This document shows positions 1-9,255 of a stretch of 64,000 bases of DNA, one piece after another. Origin of the DNA: CAZWCE01 sp964632505 (GTDB lineage Bacteria > Planctomycetota > Planctomycetia > Pirellulales > Thermoguttaceae). The translations under genes and the position numbers were made by a program. The stretch is from NCBI GenBank assembly GCA_964632505.1, contig CAZWCE010000006.1, positions 186,001 through 250,000 of the forward strand. The letters are read 5' to 3'. The notes below the pieces were generated by a model, which worked only from the letters and a program-made list of their open reading frames with translations, was not told the origin of the DNA and did not search any database. Numbering within the stretch: the stretch's first letter is position 1; every line of letters begins with the position of its first letter.

Positions 1-336
1 GCTGATATGCACGACCCGGCCGACCCCGGCTCTCTTGGCCGCCTCGAAGAGGGTTCGGGTATTGCGGACCGCATCGGCCTGACGAAATCCTCCCGTGTCG
101 AACCGAATCCAATAGGTATTGTAGAGGACCGCGGCCTCGCGGAGCGATTCGGTCAAGCGATCGGGCTGATCGAAGTGATAGGAGGCGATGTCGAGAGCGT
201 CCCCAAAGGGGTTCGGCCGGTTGGGGGAGTTGGTGAGGGTGCGGACCGGCAAATTCTTTTGGAGGAGACGCTCGGCGATGCGCCTTCCGGAATAACCGAG
301 GGCGCCGGTGACCACGTGATAAGGGGGGGAGTCCAT
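1..336 (-). CDS. NAD(P)-binding (NmrA/SDR-like) reductase, C-terminus beyond window
   Basis: The first 112 codons of a minus-strand gene are present and the rest lies beyond the left edge. The protein opens MDSPPYHVVTGALGYSGRRI, a Rossmann beta-alpha-beta with the TGxxGxxG dinucleotide-binding glycine pattern of atypical short-chain dehydrogenases (NmrA-like or complex I 39-kDa-like). It continues with a motif read as nucleotide-sugar epimerase/NmrA (VRTLTNSPNRP, then AAVLYNTYWIRF). It is probably a cytoplasmic NAD(P)-dependent reductase or redox sensor; the substrate cannot be inferred. The ATG at 336 has no good Shine-Dalgarno. Family assignment is fairly secure, function is open. Confidence 0.75.
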   Translation of the reverse strand, partial: MDSPPYHVVTGALGYSGRRIAERLLQKNLPVRTLTNSPNRPNPFGDALDIASYHFDQPDRLTESLREAAVLYNTYWIRFDTGGFRQADAVRNTRTLFEAAKRAGVGRVVHIS

Positions 337-382
337 CTGGGCGGCCCTTTTTTACTCGGAGCATTTGGGGGGAACCATCCCC

Positions 383-404
383 GCCCGGCATTCCGCGGCC
401 GGGC
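383..404 (-). terminator. GC-rich hairpin downstream of the 512-2029 gene
   Basis: GCCCGGC (383-389) pairs with GCCGGGC (398-404) around an 8-nt loop. It lies in the 175-bp gap after the minus-strand gene that stops at 512. There is no T-run, so it is only a possible terminator. Confidence 0.3.
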
Positions 405-511
405 TTACTTCACAGCGATTCCAACACACTATTTCGTGACTGGGATGGTAAAAGCGAATGTAGCGAACACGGTTTCCCATGGCTTCGAAGCCCGAGAGGG
501 CAAAACGAATA

Positions 512-2029
512 TCATGGCTGAGGCAACTCGGAGGTGTCTTCCTCCGAGTCGGCCGGCGGCGTTTCTTTTTCTTCCAGGGGAGCCGGTTCCGGGGGTTGGC
601 CGGTGAGTTCGTCGGTTTCCGGCTCGCTGTCGTCGGCGTTTTCCTCGTCGGCCTGTTCCTTTGCCTCGGCCTCCCGGGCGGACGCCTTGGCCGCTTCGTA
701 CTGCTGATTTCGGCCGTAGAGACGGTCGTGGAAGAGGCTCATCGCATGCAGCGCGACGGTGAGTGCCTCGATCTGCTTGGTTGACATCGATGCCGGCGAG
801 GTTTGCAGGGAGATCCGATTGACCTGATTCGTCAAGTGTGCCATGCTTCTCAGGAAGGAACTTTCGCGGAGTTGCTCTTCCGGAAGGGAATGGACCAACC
901 AGCGGAGGATATGCGCGTTGGCGAAGAGCTGATCGTAGAATCCTTCGCCACTTCCTTTGTAGAGGAAGAATTTCGGATGCCATCCGCCCTCGCCGTTTCG
1001 AATCTCCAGGGCGAAATCCTGGTACTGCTCCAGTCGCTCCTGCGCATCGGCGAGCGGGCCTTCCAGAGGAAGGTCTTCCAACTGGTAGCGCCCGACCGCG
1101 GCGGAAAAGCCGAGAAGCTGGTTGGTGACCTCCTCGCAGCTCTGATCGACCGGCCGCTGCAGCTCCTCGTAGACGATTCGCTCGAGCGACCACTCTTCCT
1201 GAAGACTGTTCTCCCACTTCTTGTCGGGAGAGACGTAGAAGGAAAGCCCCACAAGCTTCATCGAGAGGTCGTCACCCCGGCTGCAATAGTATTTTTCGCC
1301 TTCGACCAGGTCGGCCAAGGTGAGTCCTTCGGCACCTTCGAGGCGGAGTTCATACGATTCGTCGATCTTCGAAAAGGCCAACATCGCCAGGAAGGTGGAG
1401 GGGTATTTCTGGAACCCGTACCCCATTTTCGTGATCGGGAAGGTACCGTCGGATCGCAACAGGCGTTGTCCTTTGAAGGGATAGTTCCAACAGAGGCAGC
1501 CGATCGCGTAGAGGTATCCCCCCTGTTTGCCATCGGAGAGATGGTAGACGACCGATTCGGCGCCGTAGGGGAAACAGAGATGGATGACTTCCTCGATGGA
1601 GTTGCCTCGCGTCTGGAAAGGTCGTCGGGCGTTGGCGGCGAGCAGTTGTTCGATCGTCCCTCGAAGCTTTCGCGATTCCTCGCTCAATGGGGCAAGGTCG
1701 TCGAACTGCGATTCCACCTCTTGGAGGGTCAGATCGGAGGCTTGCTTGAGTTGCTCGATTTCTCCCTCTTCGAAAATGGGCAGGATCTGTGGTTCGTTCG
1801 GCAATCCCGGTCCCACTTCCGGCTGCTGGTTCGCCGACTGCAAAGCGCTCCGGGACCGATTTTGGTTGGAATTGCGGTGTCTCGAAGAGTACTGGGGGTG
1901 ATAATTCGATGGTTGTCTTTGATAGGAAGAGGAACGCCGCGAATAGCGTTGGGCGTGGGTTTGCGACGGGAGGATTCCCGAGAGGACGAACGATAACGAA
2001 AGGGACAATGCCAGAAAATAGGGTTTCAT
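512..2029 (-). CDS. Secreted protein of unknown function
   Basis: 505 residues with an N-terminal Sec signal peptide (MKPYFLALSLSLSFVLSG, cleavage probably after THA). I chose this ATG over an upstream in-frame start because a GGGAG ribosome site sits just before it and the signal peptide begins there. Residues about 25-80 are rich in Ser, Arg, Asn, Gln and Tyr and look disordered. A structured, mostly helical middle (about 90-430) follows with GGYLYAIGCLCWNYP and GGWHPKFFLY, then an acidic Pro/Glu tail of about 60 residues. The GGW-plus-helix pattern vaguely recalls prenyltransferase-like alpha/alpha toroids but is not diagnostic. It lies 104 bp downstream of the repeat protein on the same strand and may be co-transcribed with it. 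No family recognised. Confidence 0.7.
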   Translation of the reverse strand: MKPYFLALSLSLSFVLSGILPSQTHAQRYSRRSSSYQRQPSNYHPQYSSRHRNSNQNRSRSALQSANQQPEVGPGLPNEPQILPIFEEGEIEQLKQASDLTLQEVESQFDDLAPLSEESRKLRGTIEQLLAANARRPFQTRGNSIEEVIHLCFPYGAESVVYHLSDGKQGGYLYAIGCLCWNYPFKGQRLLRSDGTFPITKMGYGFQKYPSTFLAMLAFSKIDESYELRLEGAEGLTLADLVEGEKYYCSRGDDLSMKLVGLSFYVSPDKKWENSLQEEWSLERIVYEELQRPVDQSCEEVTNQLLGFSAAVGRYQLEDLPLEGPLADAQERLEQYQDFALEIRNGEGGWHPKFFLYKGSGEGFYDQLFANAHILRWLVHSLPEEQLRESSFLRSMAHLTNQVNRISLQTSPASMSTKQIEALTVALHAMSLFHDRLYGRNQQYEAAKASAREAEAKEQADEENADDSEPETDELTGQPPEPAPLEEKETPPADSEEDTSELPQP

Positions 2030-2133
2030 GCTCCCTGCTCCCAATGAGTGCGGTCCATTTGATTCGGTGAAAGATAGTGTAGGAAAAAAGCTCCGTCGAC
2101 AAGGGAAGACGAAGAGAGGATCAGTGCGGACGA

Positions 2134-4365
2134 TCATTGCGAATTGGCCGGCACCTTGAGCTTCGAGGCGGCGGTCGCTTCCTGCTTCTCTGAAGAGGCA
2201 TTCTCTCCTTCCGCCGTTTGGATTTCGGTTTCCAGCGGACGATCGATCAGAAAACCGCCGTAACTTCCTCGGGTATTGACGGAATCGTTCCTAGCGCCGC
2301 ATCCGTATTGATCTTTCCCGCCATAATTGACGAAGAAACTGAAATTACTCCCGCACTGGGAAGGCGAATGGTAGGAGATGTTCGAGGAGGCGTATCCTTG
2401 TCCTCGCCCCTGGAAGACATCGTCGCCGAAATAGTCGAAGAGGATGCCGATGCTGCCTTCGGCTCCGGTTCCTTGGGTGAGTCCGCCGCGAGCGAGGTAT
2501 TTGTCGTCGCCCTCGAAGTCGAATAGACCTCCGATGGAGAGATCCCAGGCCATGCCGACCGACATGATGGTGCCGTCGTAGCTGTCGTCGCCTTGGTCGT
2601 CGAAGAGGAATCCGAGGGCGTAATGGCAGCCGAAGCCGACGCCGAACCGCTGCCACCGCGATTGAGAGCGGGGTTGCCCATTGTAGGCGAGCCGGGTGGC
2701 CCCGAGACGTTGATCGTTCCCGCCGAAGTCGCGGGCGATGCCGACGCCGAGCCAGTATCCTCCGCCGTGAGCGATGTAATCGAATTCATAAAGGTCGTCG
2801 CCGCCGCCGTCGAGCAGCACGCCGATACCACCGTTGGCCACCTGTCGGAGGCCGGCGCCGAGCCCTTGCCCCCAACCGTCGTACCCGGGATGCTCATCGT
2901 ACGAATCGAGATACAAGCCGCCGAGGTAATAGGTGTCGTTGCCTTGGGCATCTTCCAGCACGCCGAAACCTCGAGGATTGCCGAGCCCCTGGGCCCAGAG
3001 CGCCGCATGGTACTTGTCGTTGCCCTGATGGTCGATCAGCAGGCCCATACCACCGAGGGCATGCCCCTGGGCCCGTCGCATCGCGCTGTAGGAATCGGTG
3101 CCGGCCTGATCGATGAGGATTCCCGCGCCGCCGAGAGTGGATCCCTGGGCCACATCGCGGGCGGAGTAGCGGTCGTCGCCTTCCAGGTCGTGCAGGAAGG
3201 AAACACCGAGGATCGAACCGCCCTGCACTCCGGGCTTCGAAGCGGTGTAGGTGTCGTTGCCGGCCAGATCGATCAAGGCGAGCACCGGTCGATTGAGCGT
3301 GCAAATGCCCTCGGAATAGGTGTCGTTTCCGCCGAGGTCGATCACGCAAACGACTTCCGGCAATTGGTCGAGGGGGTAGTGATTGTCGCCGCGACCGCCG
3401 ATGAGAATTTCTCCGGCGGGAGTGATGATCCTCCGGACCAGCGGTCCGACTTCGGATTGTTCCGCGAGCGCATTGTCTTCGGGGATCTTTCCGAGATGTT
3501 CCAGCAGCCGTTTTTCGGTCAGCGGGATCATCGCCTCGGCGGCGTCGTGGATGCCGCGGCGGTCCATCTTCTCCATCAGATGCAGAAGGCGTCTGGCCCG
3601 GCTCCGGTTCGGAAGCGTATGCCCGTTCACGCCCTGGGAACCGTAGACGGTGTAAAGCTGGGAGGAAAGTTCGGAAAGTTCCGACGGGGACAGGGGAGCA
3701 ACGGCTCGGGCGAAGCCGCTCTGGGCTTCCTTCAGGCAACGTCGGACCTCATTGATCGCCTGTTCGGGAGTATCGACCCTCGCAAAACGGACGCCGCCGT
3801 CTTCGCGGGGAGCGACATCCAGTTTCCGGCGGATTTCAGCGAAGTTCTCGGCCAGCACCCGATGGTTGCCGAGGAACCCCGCGTGCAGACGACGGCTGAA
3901 TTTTTCCGCTTTCGCTACCGCGGCAAGCGGATCCCGGTAGAGCTGCTCGTACCAGGAAAGCCGGCCGCGGCCGTCGACCTCCGAGCCGGTCCGGGTGCTC
4001 GAGGTGCTGTTGAGCGTGGCTCCGGCGTAACTGCGAAACATCTGGTATTTGGTACCGAGTCGCCGGGAGTTGATGCCGCTTGTGATTTCGCCGTTCAACA
4101 GATCGAGCATCTCTTCGACGTAGGGAGCGCCCACCGAATCGGTGTCGATGCTTACGGTTTCGGGCGACGCTTCGCCGGGCTCTGGTTCCGAAATCTCGGG
4201 GGGATCGATCATATCCGCCAGTTGGGAACTGACGGAGATTTGCTGGGCAGCGGCGAAACTGGGGAAAAAGAACAACACTCCGAGGATCGCGGCCGTGCAG
4301 CCGAGCGAAAGGATTCGGTCGGAGAACGACAACGCAGAAATGCTTCGGCTCATAAATAATCCCAT
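2134..4365 (-). CDS. Secreted GxDxY-repeat (solenoid-like) protein
   Basis: 743 residues. An N-terminal hydrophobic segment (about 20-40, ending FAAA) is a signal peptide. Residues about 80-330 are helical and charged. From about 341 to 700 the protein is built of at least twelve imperfect repeats of roughly 25-40 residues, each carrying a core such as GGNDTY, AGNDTY, EGDDRY, QGNDKY or GGDDLY, often followed by AQG and preceded by a hydrophobic stretch and Asp. The pattern suggests a calcium-binding beta-solenoid, related in spirit to RTX repeats but with a different consensus. Starts at residue 1 or 5 (both ATG) are equally plausible. It is probably exported and cell-surface or periplasmic, and shares its strand with the downstream unknown gene. 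Function not known. Confidence 0.72.
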   Translation of the reverse strand: MGLFMSRSISALSFSDRILSLGCTAAILGVLFFFPSFAAAQQISVSSQLADMIDPPEISEPEPGEASPETVSIDTDSVGAPYVEEMLDLLNGEITSGINSRRLGTKYQMFRSYAGATLNSTSSTRTGSEVDGRGRLSWYEQLYRDPLAAVAKAEKFSRRLHAGFLGNHRVLAENFAEIRRKLDVAPREDGGVRFARVDTPEQAINEVRRCLKEAQSGFARAVAPLSPSELSELSSQLYTVYGSQGVNGHTLPNRSRARRLLHLMEKMDRRGIHDAAEAMIPLTEKRLLEHLGKIPEDNALAEQSEVGPLVRRIITPAGEILIGGRGDNHYPLDQLPEVVCVIDLGGNDTYSEGICTLNRPVLALIDLAGNDTYTASKPGVQGGSILGVSFLHDLEGDDRYSARDVAQGSTLGGAGILIDQAGTDSYSAMRRAQGHALGGMGLLIDHQGNDKYHAALWAQGLGNPRGFGVLEDAQGNDTYYLGGLYLDSYDEHPGYDGWGQGLGAGLRQVANGGIGVLLDGGGDDLYEFDYIAHGGGYWLGVGIARDFGGNDQRLGATRLAYNGQPRSQSRWQRFGVGFGCHYALGFLFDDQGDDSYDGTIMSVGMAWDLSIGGLFDFEGDDKYLARGGLTQGTGAEGSIGILFDYFGDDVFQGRGQGYASSNISYHSPSQCGSNFSFFVNYGGKDQYGCGARNDSVNTRGSYGGFLIDRPLETEIQTAEGENASSEKQEATAASKLKVPANSQ
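2266..3345 (-). repeat. Coding repeat array with GxDxY cores
   Basis: At least twelve tandem, diverged protein repeats encoded within the 2134-4365 gene, centred on G-(G/x)-(N/D)-D-x-Y. They are conserved at protein level rather than DNA level, so they look old and selected rather than newly duplicated. Confidence 0.65.
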
Positions 4366-4781
4366 GATTCCATTTTTCTATTTGTAGGTTTCAGCACCGA
4401 CGCGGGCGACCTGAATCAGCGGCTCCGTCGACGTCGGAAGGGATGTAAAATATCCAGATGATAGAGTCGTCTTGGGGTAATGATCTACTGCAAGAAAAAA
4501 CAAGGGCATTAGAACGAATGCAAGACTTCATTTATTGATAATTGATACGACTCGCATTTGCAAGATCTTTTCACAGCCATTTTCTCCCCGCGGTTGTCGG
4601 CACTTCGCGACTGCCTACGCCAAAGGAGCGGGGTCGCTGATCGTTCGGCGGCTGAGGGAGGGGGTTTCGGCTGAAAAAGGGGCATCGCCGAGCGGGATTC
4701 TTGGCATATGCTCGTAATATCTGTCGATTATAGGAAATTTTTCGCGCAAGCCAACCGTCCGGCGAAAAAAAAGAGTTTCTT
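4366..4781. other. Intergenic region between two minus-strand genes
   Basis: 416 bp with no convincing gene. It is A+T-richer than its neighbours around 4480-4570 and holds a weak minus-strand promoter candidate for the repeat-protein gene (4535-4563). Nothing else stands out. Confidence 0.55.
4535..4563 (-). promoter_or_regulatory. Weak promoter candidate for the GxDxY-repeat protein
   Basis: On the minus strand a TTGCAA -35 (4558-4563) is 17 bp from a TATCAA -10 (4535-4540), about 165 bp upstream of the start. A second TATCAA sits 7 bp nearer the -35. Confidence 0.35.
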
Positions 4782-5942
4782 TCAACGAGCGGCGACGACG
4801 ACTTCTTGGCGGTGGAACTGGAGCTGCGCTGCCGAAACACGGGAAAAACCCCATTTCCGAAAATGAGCCAGGTACTGCTCGAGTTGGAGGGCCTGTTTCT
4901 CTTCGAACAGCTTCAACGTGGTCAGAATTCCTCGAATGCGAATCTGGGGATGCCGCAGCAGATCCTCGAGGACTTCGAGGGTGTAGGTCGGCGCGACGTT
5001 CATATCGGAGAGGATCCACCGTGCTTTTCTGAAGTGGCTTCGACGGATCTGTCCCACCTTTCCCCGGAGGTGGGTGAATTGGGGGTGATGCTTCACCGCC
5101 GGCGCAACATCGGCCGGGTCGACGCCCAGAACCTCCGCTCCACGGCCGAGCAGCGCCTGAGATGCTCCGCCGGGAGCGCAGCCCAGATCGAGGCACCGCG
5201 TTTTGCAGCCGATCGGAAAACGAGACCATCGCAGGCAGGTTTCGAATTTCCACCACGCCCGGGAAACGGCGTCCGTCGTTGACAGCAGCGGAGCCATCCC
5301 ACCCGGCCAGAGGGAAGCCTCTACCTTCTCTTTGATGCGATGAAGGCCGATCCACCATTGATCGGGCTCCACGACGATACAGTCGAGGACGTATTCCCCC
5401 GGGATCCCAGGGCAGAAGGCATGCTCGGCGCCTTCGGCGAGTTGTTCCGGATGGGGACAGGCCTCCAGGAGAAGCCGGTGGAGGCGTTGATCTTGTTCGG
5501 TCAATCCCGGCTCGTATTCATGATCGCCCGGCGCATGTCGATCTCGGTGCCAGAGATGGATACGTCGGACCGGTCGTCCTCCGAGACAATCCCATGCCTG
5601 CCGAGCCATGGCTTGGGGATTTTCACCGGTGACTTTCCCGAGCGAGAAACCGAAGGTCCTTGCGAAGACGGAGTTCAATGAGAAGTCCATCGGCAGGGGG
5701 GAATCCGTGGTCGGCAATCGGTAGGTCAAGAATCCGGGACGGGAGAAGGCGAATCGGAAATGGGGCCAATGAGTGGCGATCTCCTGCTTAACGAGCGATT
5801 CGGAACCAATTTGACAAGTCGCATAAATGAAGGAACGTTCCAAGATAATGCTTTCCGACGATCGATGGGAATAGGGAAATAAGGACTCGACTTGGGCGAA
5901 CTTCCCGAGCCCCTTTCGGGGACGGTTTGTTGAGGGATCCAT
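4782..5942 (-). CDS. rlmM: RlmM-like 23S rRNA 2'-O-methyltransferase
   Basis: 386 residues, close to the length of RlmM, which 2'-O-methylates C2498 of 23S rRNA using S-adenosylmethionine. An N-terminal THUMP-like region (about 36-200) precedes a Rossmann-fold catalytic domain with motif I CLDLGCAPGGASQALL (250-265), VLGVD (271-275) and SDMNVAPT (312-319). Lys232, Asp313, Lys344 and a C-terminal HRQEVVVAA glutamate match the FtsJ/RrmJ-type K-D-K-E arrangement. The ATG at 5942 has no ribosome site and gives a 33-residue extension not seen in E. coli RlmM. A TTG at 5843, preceded by GGAAAG, would give a more typical N-terminus and may be the real start. Cytoplasmic. Single-gene unit. Confidence 0.75.
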   Translation of the reverse strand: MDPSTNRPRKGLGKFAQVESLFPYSHRSSESIILERSFIYATCQIGSESLVKQEIATHWPHFRFAFSRPGFLTYRLPTTDSPLPMDFSLNSVFARTFGFSLGKVTGENPQAMARQAWDCLGGRPVRRIHLWHRDRHAPGDHEYEPGLTEQDQRLHRLLLEACPHPEQLAEGAEHAFCPGIPGEYVLDCIVVEPDQWWIGLHRIKEKVEASLWPGGMAPLLSTTDAVSRAWWKFETCLRWSRFPIGCKTRCLDLGCAPGGASQALLGRGAEVLGVDPADVAPAVKHHPQFTHLRGKVGQIRRSHFRKARWILSDMNVAPTYTLEVLEDLLRHPQIRIRGILTTLKLFEEKQALQLEQYLAHFRKWGFSRVSAAQLQFHRQEVVVAAR

Positions 5943-6509
5943 AGGGGAACGGCCCGCGAAAGAATCAGCCCGGGCCTTCGTGACACGATGCCCCCCTCCA
6001 CTTCCCCCTAATCTATCGTGTATCGGCAGTCAAGAACAGGAGGACCGGTAAACTTTCCCCAGGACTTTCTCCCGGCAGTGTTTCGCTGTTTGACACGAGT
6101 GGCGTCGGGTTCGCCTTTTTCGAGCCCTTTACGGCATGCCGAATTTGACGGAGGGTTTTTTCGGTGTATGGTATAGCACGACACTCAGGCGGCCGGTCGT
6201 GGGAAGATCCGATCGATTTTCCACGAGCCTATGTCCGAGCAGTACCGTCGCCTGCCTTTTCGCTTGGAGAAGAAGGTGTCGTCCCCCCAGCACTAGGTCG
6301 TTTTGAAGGCGAAGCCCTGTTTTCCCGCCATTTTTTCGCTTCGAAACGATTGCCGAAAAAGGTTCGATTCGTCGGTCGGCATCGACGGAGATCGCCCTGT
6401 TTTCCTCTCTTGCTTTTCGCGATCAGAGGGTCGAGGCGAAGACGATGCCTTAGAACTGCGATTGCCCGCGAGCAACCTTTTCTCGGATGGATGAAAAGGA
6501 GGTGCCCCA
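5943..6509. other. Divergent intergenic region
   Basis: 567 bp between the rlmM-like gene (minus) and the gapped repeat gene (plus). No convincing gene. It holds one plus-strand promoter candidate (6145-6172) and, on the minus strand, an isolated TTGACT box near 6029-6034 without a good -10. Confidence 0.55.
6145..6172 (+). promoter_or_regulatory. Promoter candidate for the gapped repeat protein
   Basis: TTGACG (6145-6150), a 16-bp spacer and TATGGT (6167-6172). It would leave a long leader of about 330 nt before the start at 6510, which lowers confidence. Confidence 0.35.
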
Positions 6510-7869
6510 ATGCCTCGGTATACAGGCGTCCTCATTTCCTTGATGCTCGTGTTTCTCTGCATCAGTTTGAATGTGACTCGCTACCCGGCGGTTTGGAAGA
6601 TGATGAAGGGAAAGCCCCCCATGCAGCGTCTGATTCCCGAAGGCGAGGAATCGGAACGTCCCCGGGAGGCCGAAAAAGAAAAACGCTCGACCGGGAGATC
6701 CTCATCTCCGGAACCAAAGAACGAAGAGGTCCCCGAGAGGGACGTCGACGATCGTGGCCGGGTTTCAGCAAGATCGGAGGGATATTCTTCCCCTTCGAGT
6801 CGCCCGAACGTGATCCCGTTGGAATCCCGAGATGATCGTTCGAGATCGTCCAAAGACGACAGCTACTCGTACGACGATTCGNNNNNNNNNNNNNNNNNNN
6901 NNNNNNNNNNNNNNNNNNNNNNNNNNNNNNNNNNNNNNNNNNNNNNNNNNNNNNNNNNNNNNNNNNNNNNNNNNNNNNNNNGAGGAAGACTCCGGCTACG
7001 GAAGCTATTCGTACGACGATTCGGAGGAAGACTCCGGCTACGGAAGCTATTCGTACGACGATTCGGAGGAAGACTCCGACGACGGAAACTATTCGTACGG
7101 AAACACGAAGGAGGACTCGGAGGACGAAGCCTCTTCGTATCAGAGTCGCAACCATAACGCTGGAAGCCGTGGAGGCGATGTCGGTTCCGGTCCTTCCATC
7201 GCCCGGTATTATGCCGACGATGGTTCTTCAGACAACGCTTCCGATGCTGATGAGAGTTACACCTCAGGGCGGGTGAGTCCTTCTTATGGAAATGCTTATC
7301 GAAGTGAAGCGTCGTATCATCATGCTTCGTTTCACCCGGAGAGCGGCGCAGTGCAGTATCGGGCCGATCGGCCGACGCAAGAGAAGGCTTCGACGGCGTC
7401 TCCGGAATCGCCCGAAGCATCGGATGATCGTTCCACGATGTCATCCCCCAACGACGATGGAATGCTGAAGCAGAAGAAAGGGGGAAAATTGGTTCCCGTC
7501 GAGTCGTCGGACTATTCTGCGGAAGCGAGCCTCCGCGCGTTCCGGGAAGAGGAGCCCGATTATTCGCAAGCCCCATGGCAGGAGGAGATGAGCGAGATCG
7601 CGGACCTCGCCGGGGAGGAAATGATGGAGGGCTCCCGCGAGAGCCCCCTCCAGGCGGCGGATTCGTCGGAAGCGACTCCCTCCGATTCGGGCACGCTCCC
7701 AAGACGTTTTCCCAAAGTCGACGAGGAATCGGGCGAGGAGATTTCGGAGAATTCCGGCCACTCGACGCTGAATGATGATCCGGAGATTCCATCGAGTACG
7801 CCCGGGGCGACCGGGCAGGAATACCAGCGAAAGGATGTCGCCTTGCCGTTGGGTGGAACACGTCCTTGA
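6510..7869 (+). CDS. Membrane-anchored Ser/Tyr/acidic repeat protein, interrupted by assembly gap
   Basis: The start at 6510 has a strong AGGAGGTG ribosome site. The N-terminus (about 5-30) is one hydrophobic signal-anchor, followed by a charged, Ser-rich disordered region. Codons 1-124 run to 6881, then 100 N (6882-6981), then 295 codons to the stop at 7867-7869. The two sides are in different frames across 100 N, but both sides end or begin exactly at units of a 14-residue repeat, EEDSGYGSYSYDDS. The true gap must therefore be a multiple of 3 and most simply of 42. The C-terminal half is Ser/Glu/Asp-rich with no recognisable domain. It is likely a largely disordered protein on the outer face of the inner membrane. 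Function unknown. Confidence 0.7.
6882..6981. other. Assembly gap (100 N)
   Basis: Exactly 100 N, the usual placeholder for unknown length. It falls inside an array of near-identical 42-bp repeats that short reads would not resolve. Confidence 0.99.
6982..7107 (+). repeat. 42-bp tandem repeat (14-residue unit)
   Basis: Units at 6982-7023 and 7024-7065 are identical. A diverged third at 7066-7107 reads EEDSDDGNYSYGNT, and a partial fourth (KEDSED...) follows. A truncated unit ends at 6881 on the other side of the gap. The array is in frame and codes for acidic/Ser/Tyr-rich units. Confidence 0.95.
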
Positions 7870-7872
7870 ATT

Positions 7873-7894
7873 GCCGGGAAAAACGATTCCCGGC
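7873..7894. terminator. Hairpin between convergent genes
   Basis: GCCGGGAA (7873-7880) and TTCCCGGC (7887-7894) form a perfect 8-bp stem with a 6-nt loop, 4 bp after the plus-strand stop at 7869 and 24 bp after the minus-strand stop at 7919. No clear T-run on either strand; possibly a shared terminator. Confidence 0.5.
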
Positions 7895-7918
7895 CAAGAG
7901 TGGGTTTCGGAAAGCCGG

Positions 7919-9136
7919 TTACAAGCGAACAGGACGTCGCCCGACTTCGACTTGGAGTTCTCTCGGCTTCCCGTCACGAATGATCTTCAACGTGACCTCG
8001 GTGCCGGGCGAGGAGAGCAGGGCGACATGGGTCAGGTCGGCGGGGGTCCGGATGGGAATGTCGTTCCACTTCAGGAGGATATCGTAATCTTCCAGCCCCG
8101 CGCGCTGGGCGGGGGACCCTGCAAGGACCTTGTAAATGAGAACGCCGGCTGCATCTTCGAGGCCGTGTTCCTTGGCCATTTTCGCCGGAAGCGGGGCCGG
8201 TAAAACCCCCAGCCAGCCGTGCGTGACCTTTCCCGTCTCGCGGATTTGCTGATAGACGGTTTTGGCGACGCGACTGGGAATGGAGAAACTGATGCCTTGA
8301 TAGGCTTCGCCGTAAATCGCGGTATTGATGCCGACGAGTTTGCCCTCCATGTCGACCAGGGGACCTCCGCTGCTTCCAGGATTGACGGCGGCATCGGTCT
8401 GGAGAAATTCTTGGAAGGTGGGGCCGTCTTCCAAAGCGTTGTAGCGTTCCTTGGCGCTGATGATTCCGGAAGTGACGGTGTGGAAGAGTCCGAAGGGGCT
8501 ACCGATCGCCAGGACGGAATCGCCTACTTCCAGAGCGTCGCTATCGCCCCACGACATGGCGGAAAGGTTGCTCAGATCGATTTTCAGCACCGCCAGATCG
8601 GTGATCGGGTCGAAGCCGACCAGTTCGACGTTGAACACCCGGCGGCCATCGCTCAATCGAACGACGATCTGCCGGGCATTATCGATGACGTGGAAATTGG
8701 TCAACAGATAGCCTTCCTCATCGACGATCACCCCGGAACCTTCTCCCCGGGACCGCCACAGGGGGATGCGGGATCGTGGATCCCCGTTCGGAGAGGGGGG
8801 GGCCGCTTCGGTCATTTCGGTTTCGATTCCCACGACACTGGGAGCCACGTATTTGACGACCAGGGGAACCCGACGACTGGGATCGGGGAGATCCTGAAGC
8901 AACTCCTTGGCGGCATCGGACTTGGCACGCTCGTAGCCGCGAGTGAGGGCGTACTGCATCTGTTCGGCGAGGAAAGGGAGGACCATCAAGCCCGTGAGAA
9001 AACAGAGGACGAACATCAAGATGGGGAAACGACTGGAAGGACGTGCGAAACGGAACATCGTCTTCTGATCGTCCTCTTGTCGCTCCGGCTGTGGGGATTC
9101 CGGTTTTTGTGGGGTTGGGGGGTCCGAAGAGGGCAT
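7919..9136 (-). CDS. HtrA/Deg-family serine protease (S1C), membrane-anchored, one PDZ
   Basis: 405 residues. A Pro-rich cytoplasmic N-terminus (1-30) leads into one transmembrane anchor (about 38-58), a trypsin-like protease domain and one PDZ domain (about 305-400). The catalytic triad is visible: His149 in TNFHVI, Asp180 in ITDLAVLKI, Ser256 in NPGSSGGPL. GSSGG replaces the usual GNSGG. The layout matches DegS/DegP-type periplasmic quality-control proteases with a single PDZ, as in DegS or HhoA. AGGGAG lies about 9 nt before the ATG. It acts at the periplasmic face on misfolded envelope proteins or in envelope-stress signalling (inference). A TCGGTT half-site array lies about 120 bp upstream. 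Confidence 0.93.
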   Translation of the reverse strand: MPSSDPPTPQKPESPQPERQEDDQKTMFRFARPSSRFPILMFVLCFLTGLMVLPFLAEQMQYALTRGYERAKSDAAKELLQDLPDPSRRVPLVVKYVAPSVVGIETEMTEAAPPSPNGDPRSRIPLWRSRGEGSGVIVDEEGYLLTNFHVIDNARQIVVRLSDGRRVFNVELVGFDPITDLAVLKIDLSNLSAMSWGDSDALEVGDSVLAIGSPFGLFHTVTSGIISAKERYNALEDGPTFQEFLQTDAAVNPGSSGGPLVDMEGKLVGINTAIYGEAYQGISFSIPSRVAKTVYQQIRETGKVTHGWLGVLPAPLPAKMAKEHGLEDAAGVLIYKVLAGSPAQRAGLEDYDILLKWNDIPIRTPADLTHVALLSSPGTEVTLKIIRDGKPRELQVEVGRRPVRL

Positions 9137-9255
9137 GCCAATGGCTCCCTAAGTGATTGAAGGAGAATGGTTTCCGCGATGTTTGCTCTTGTCTTCCAAG
9201 GCGACTCAAGAGGTGTGGTTGGGTTCGCCCTGTCTTCCTCTCGTTCCTTTTTCAG

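Noticed and set aside
6982..7107. CRISPR array
   Set aside because: The 42-bp repeats are contiguous without spacers, keep the reading frame and code for a 14-residue protein repeat.
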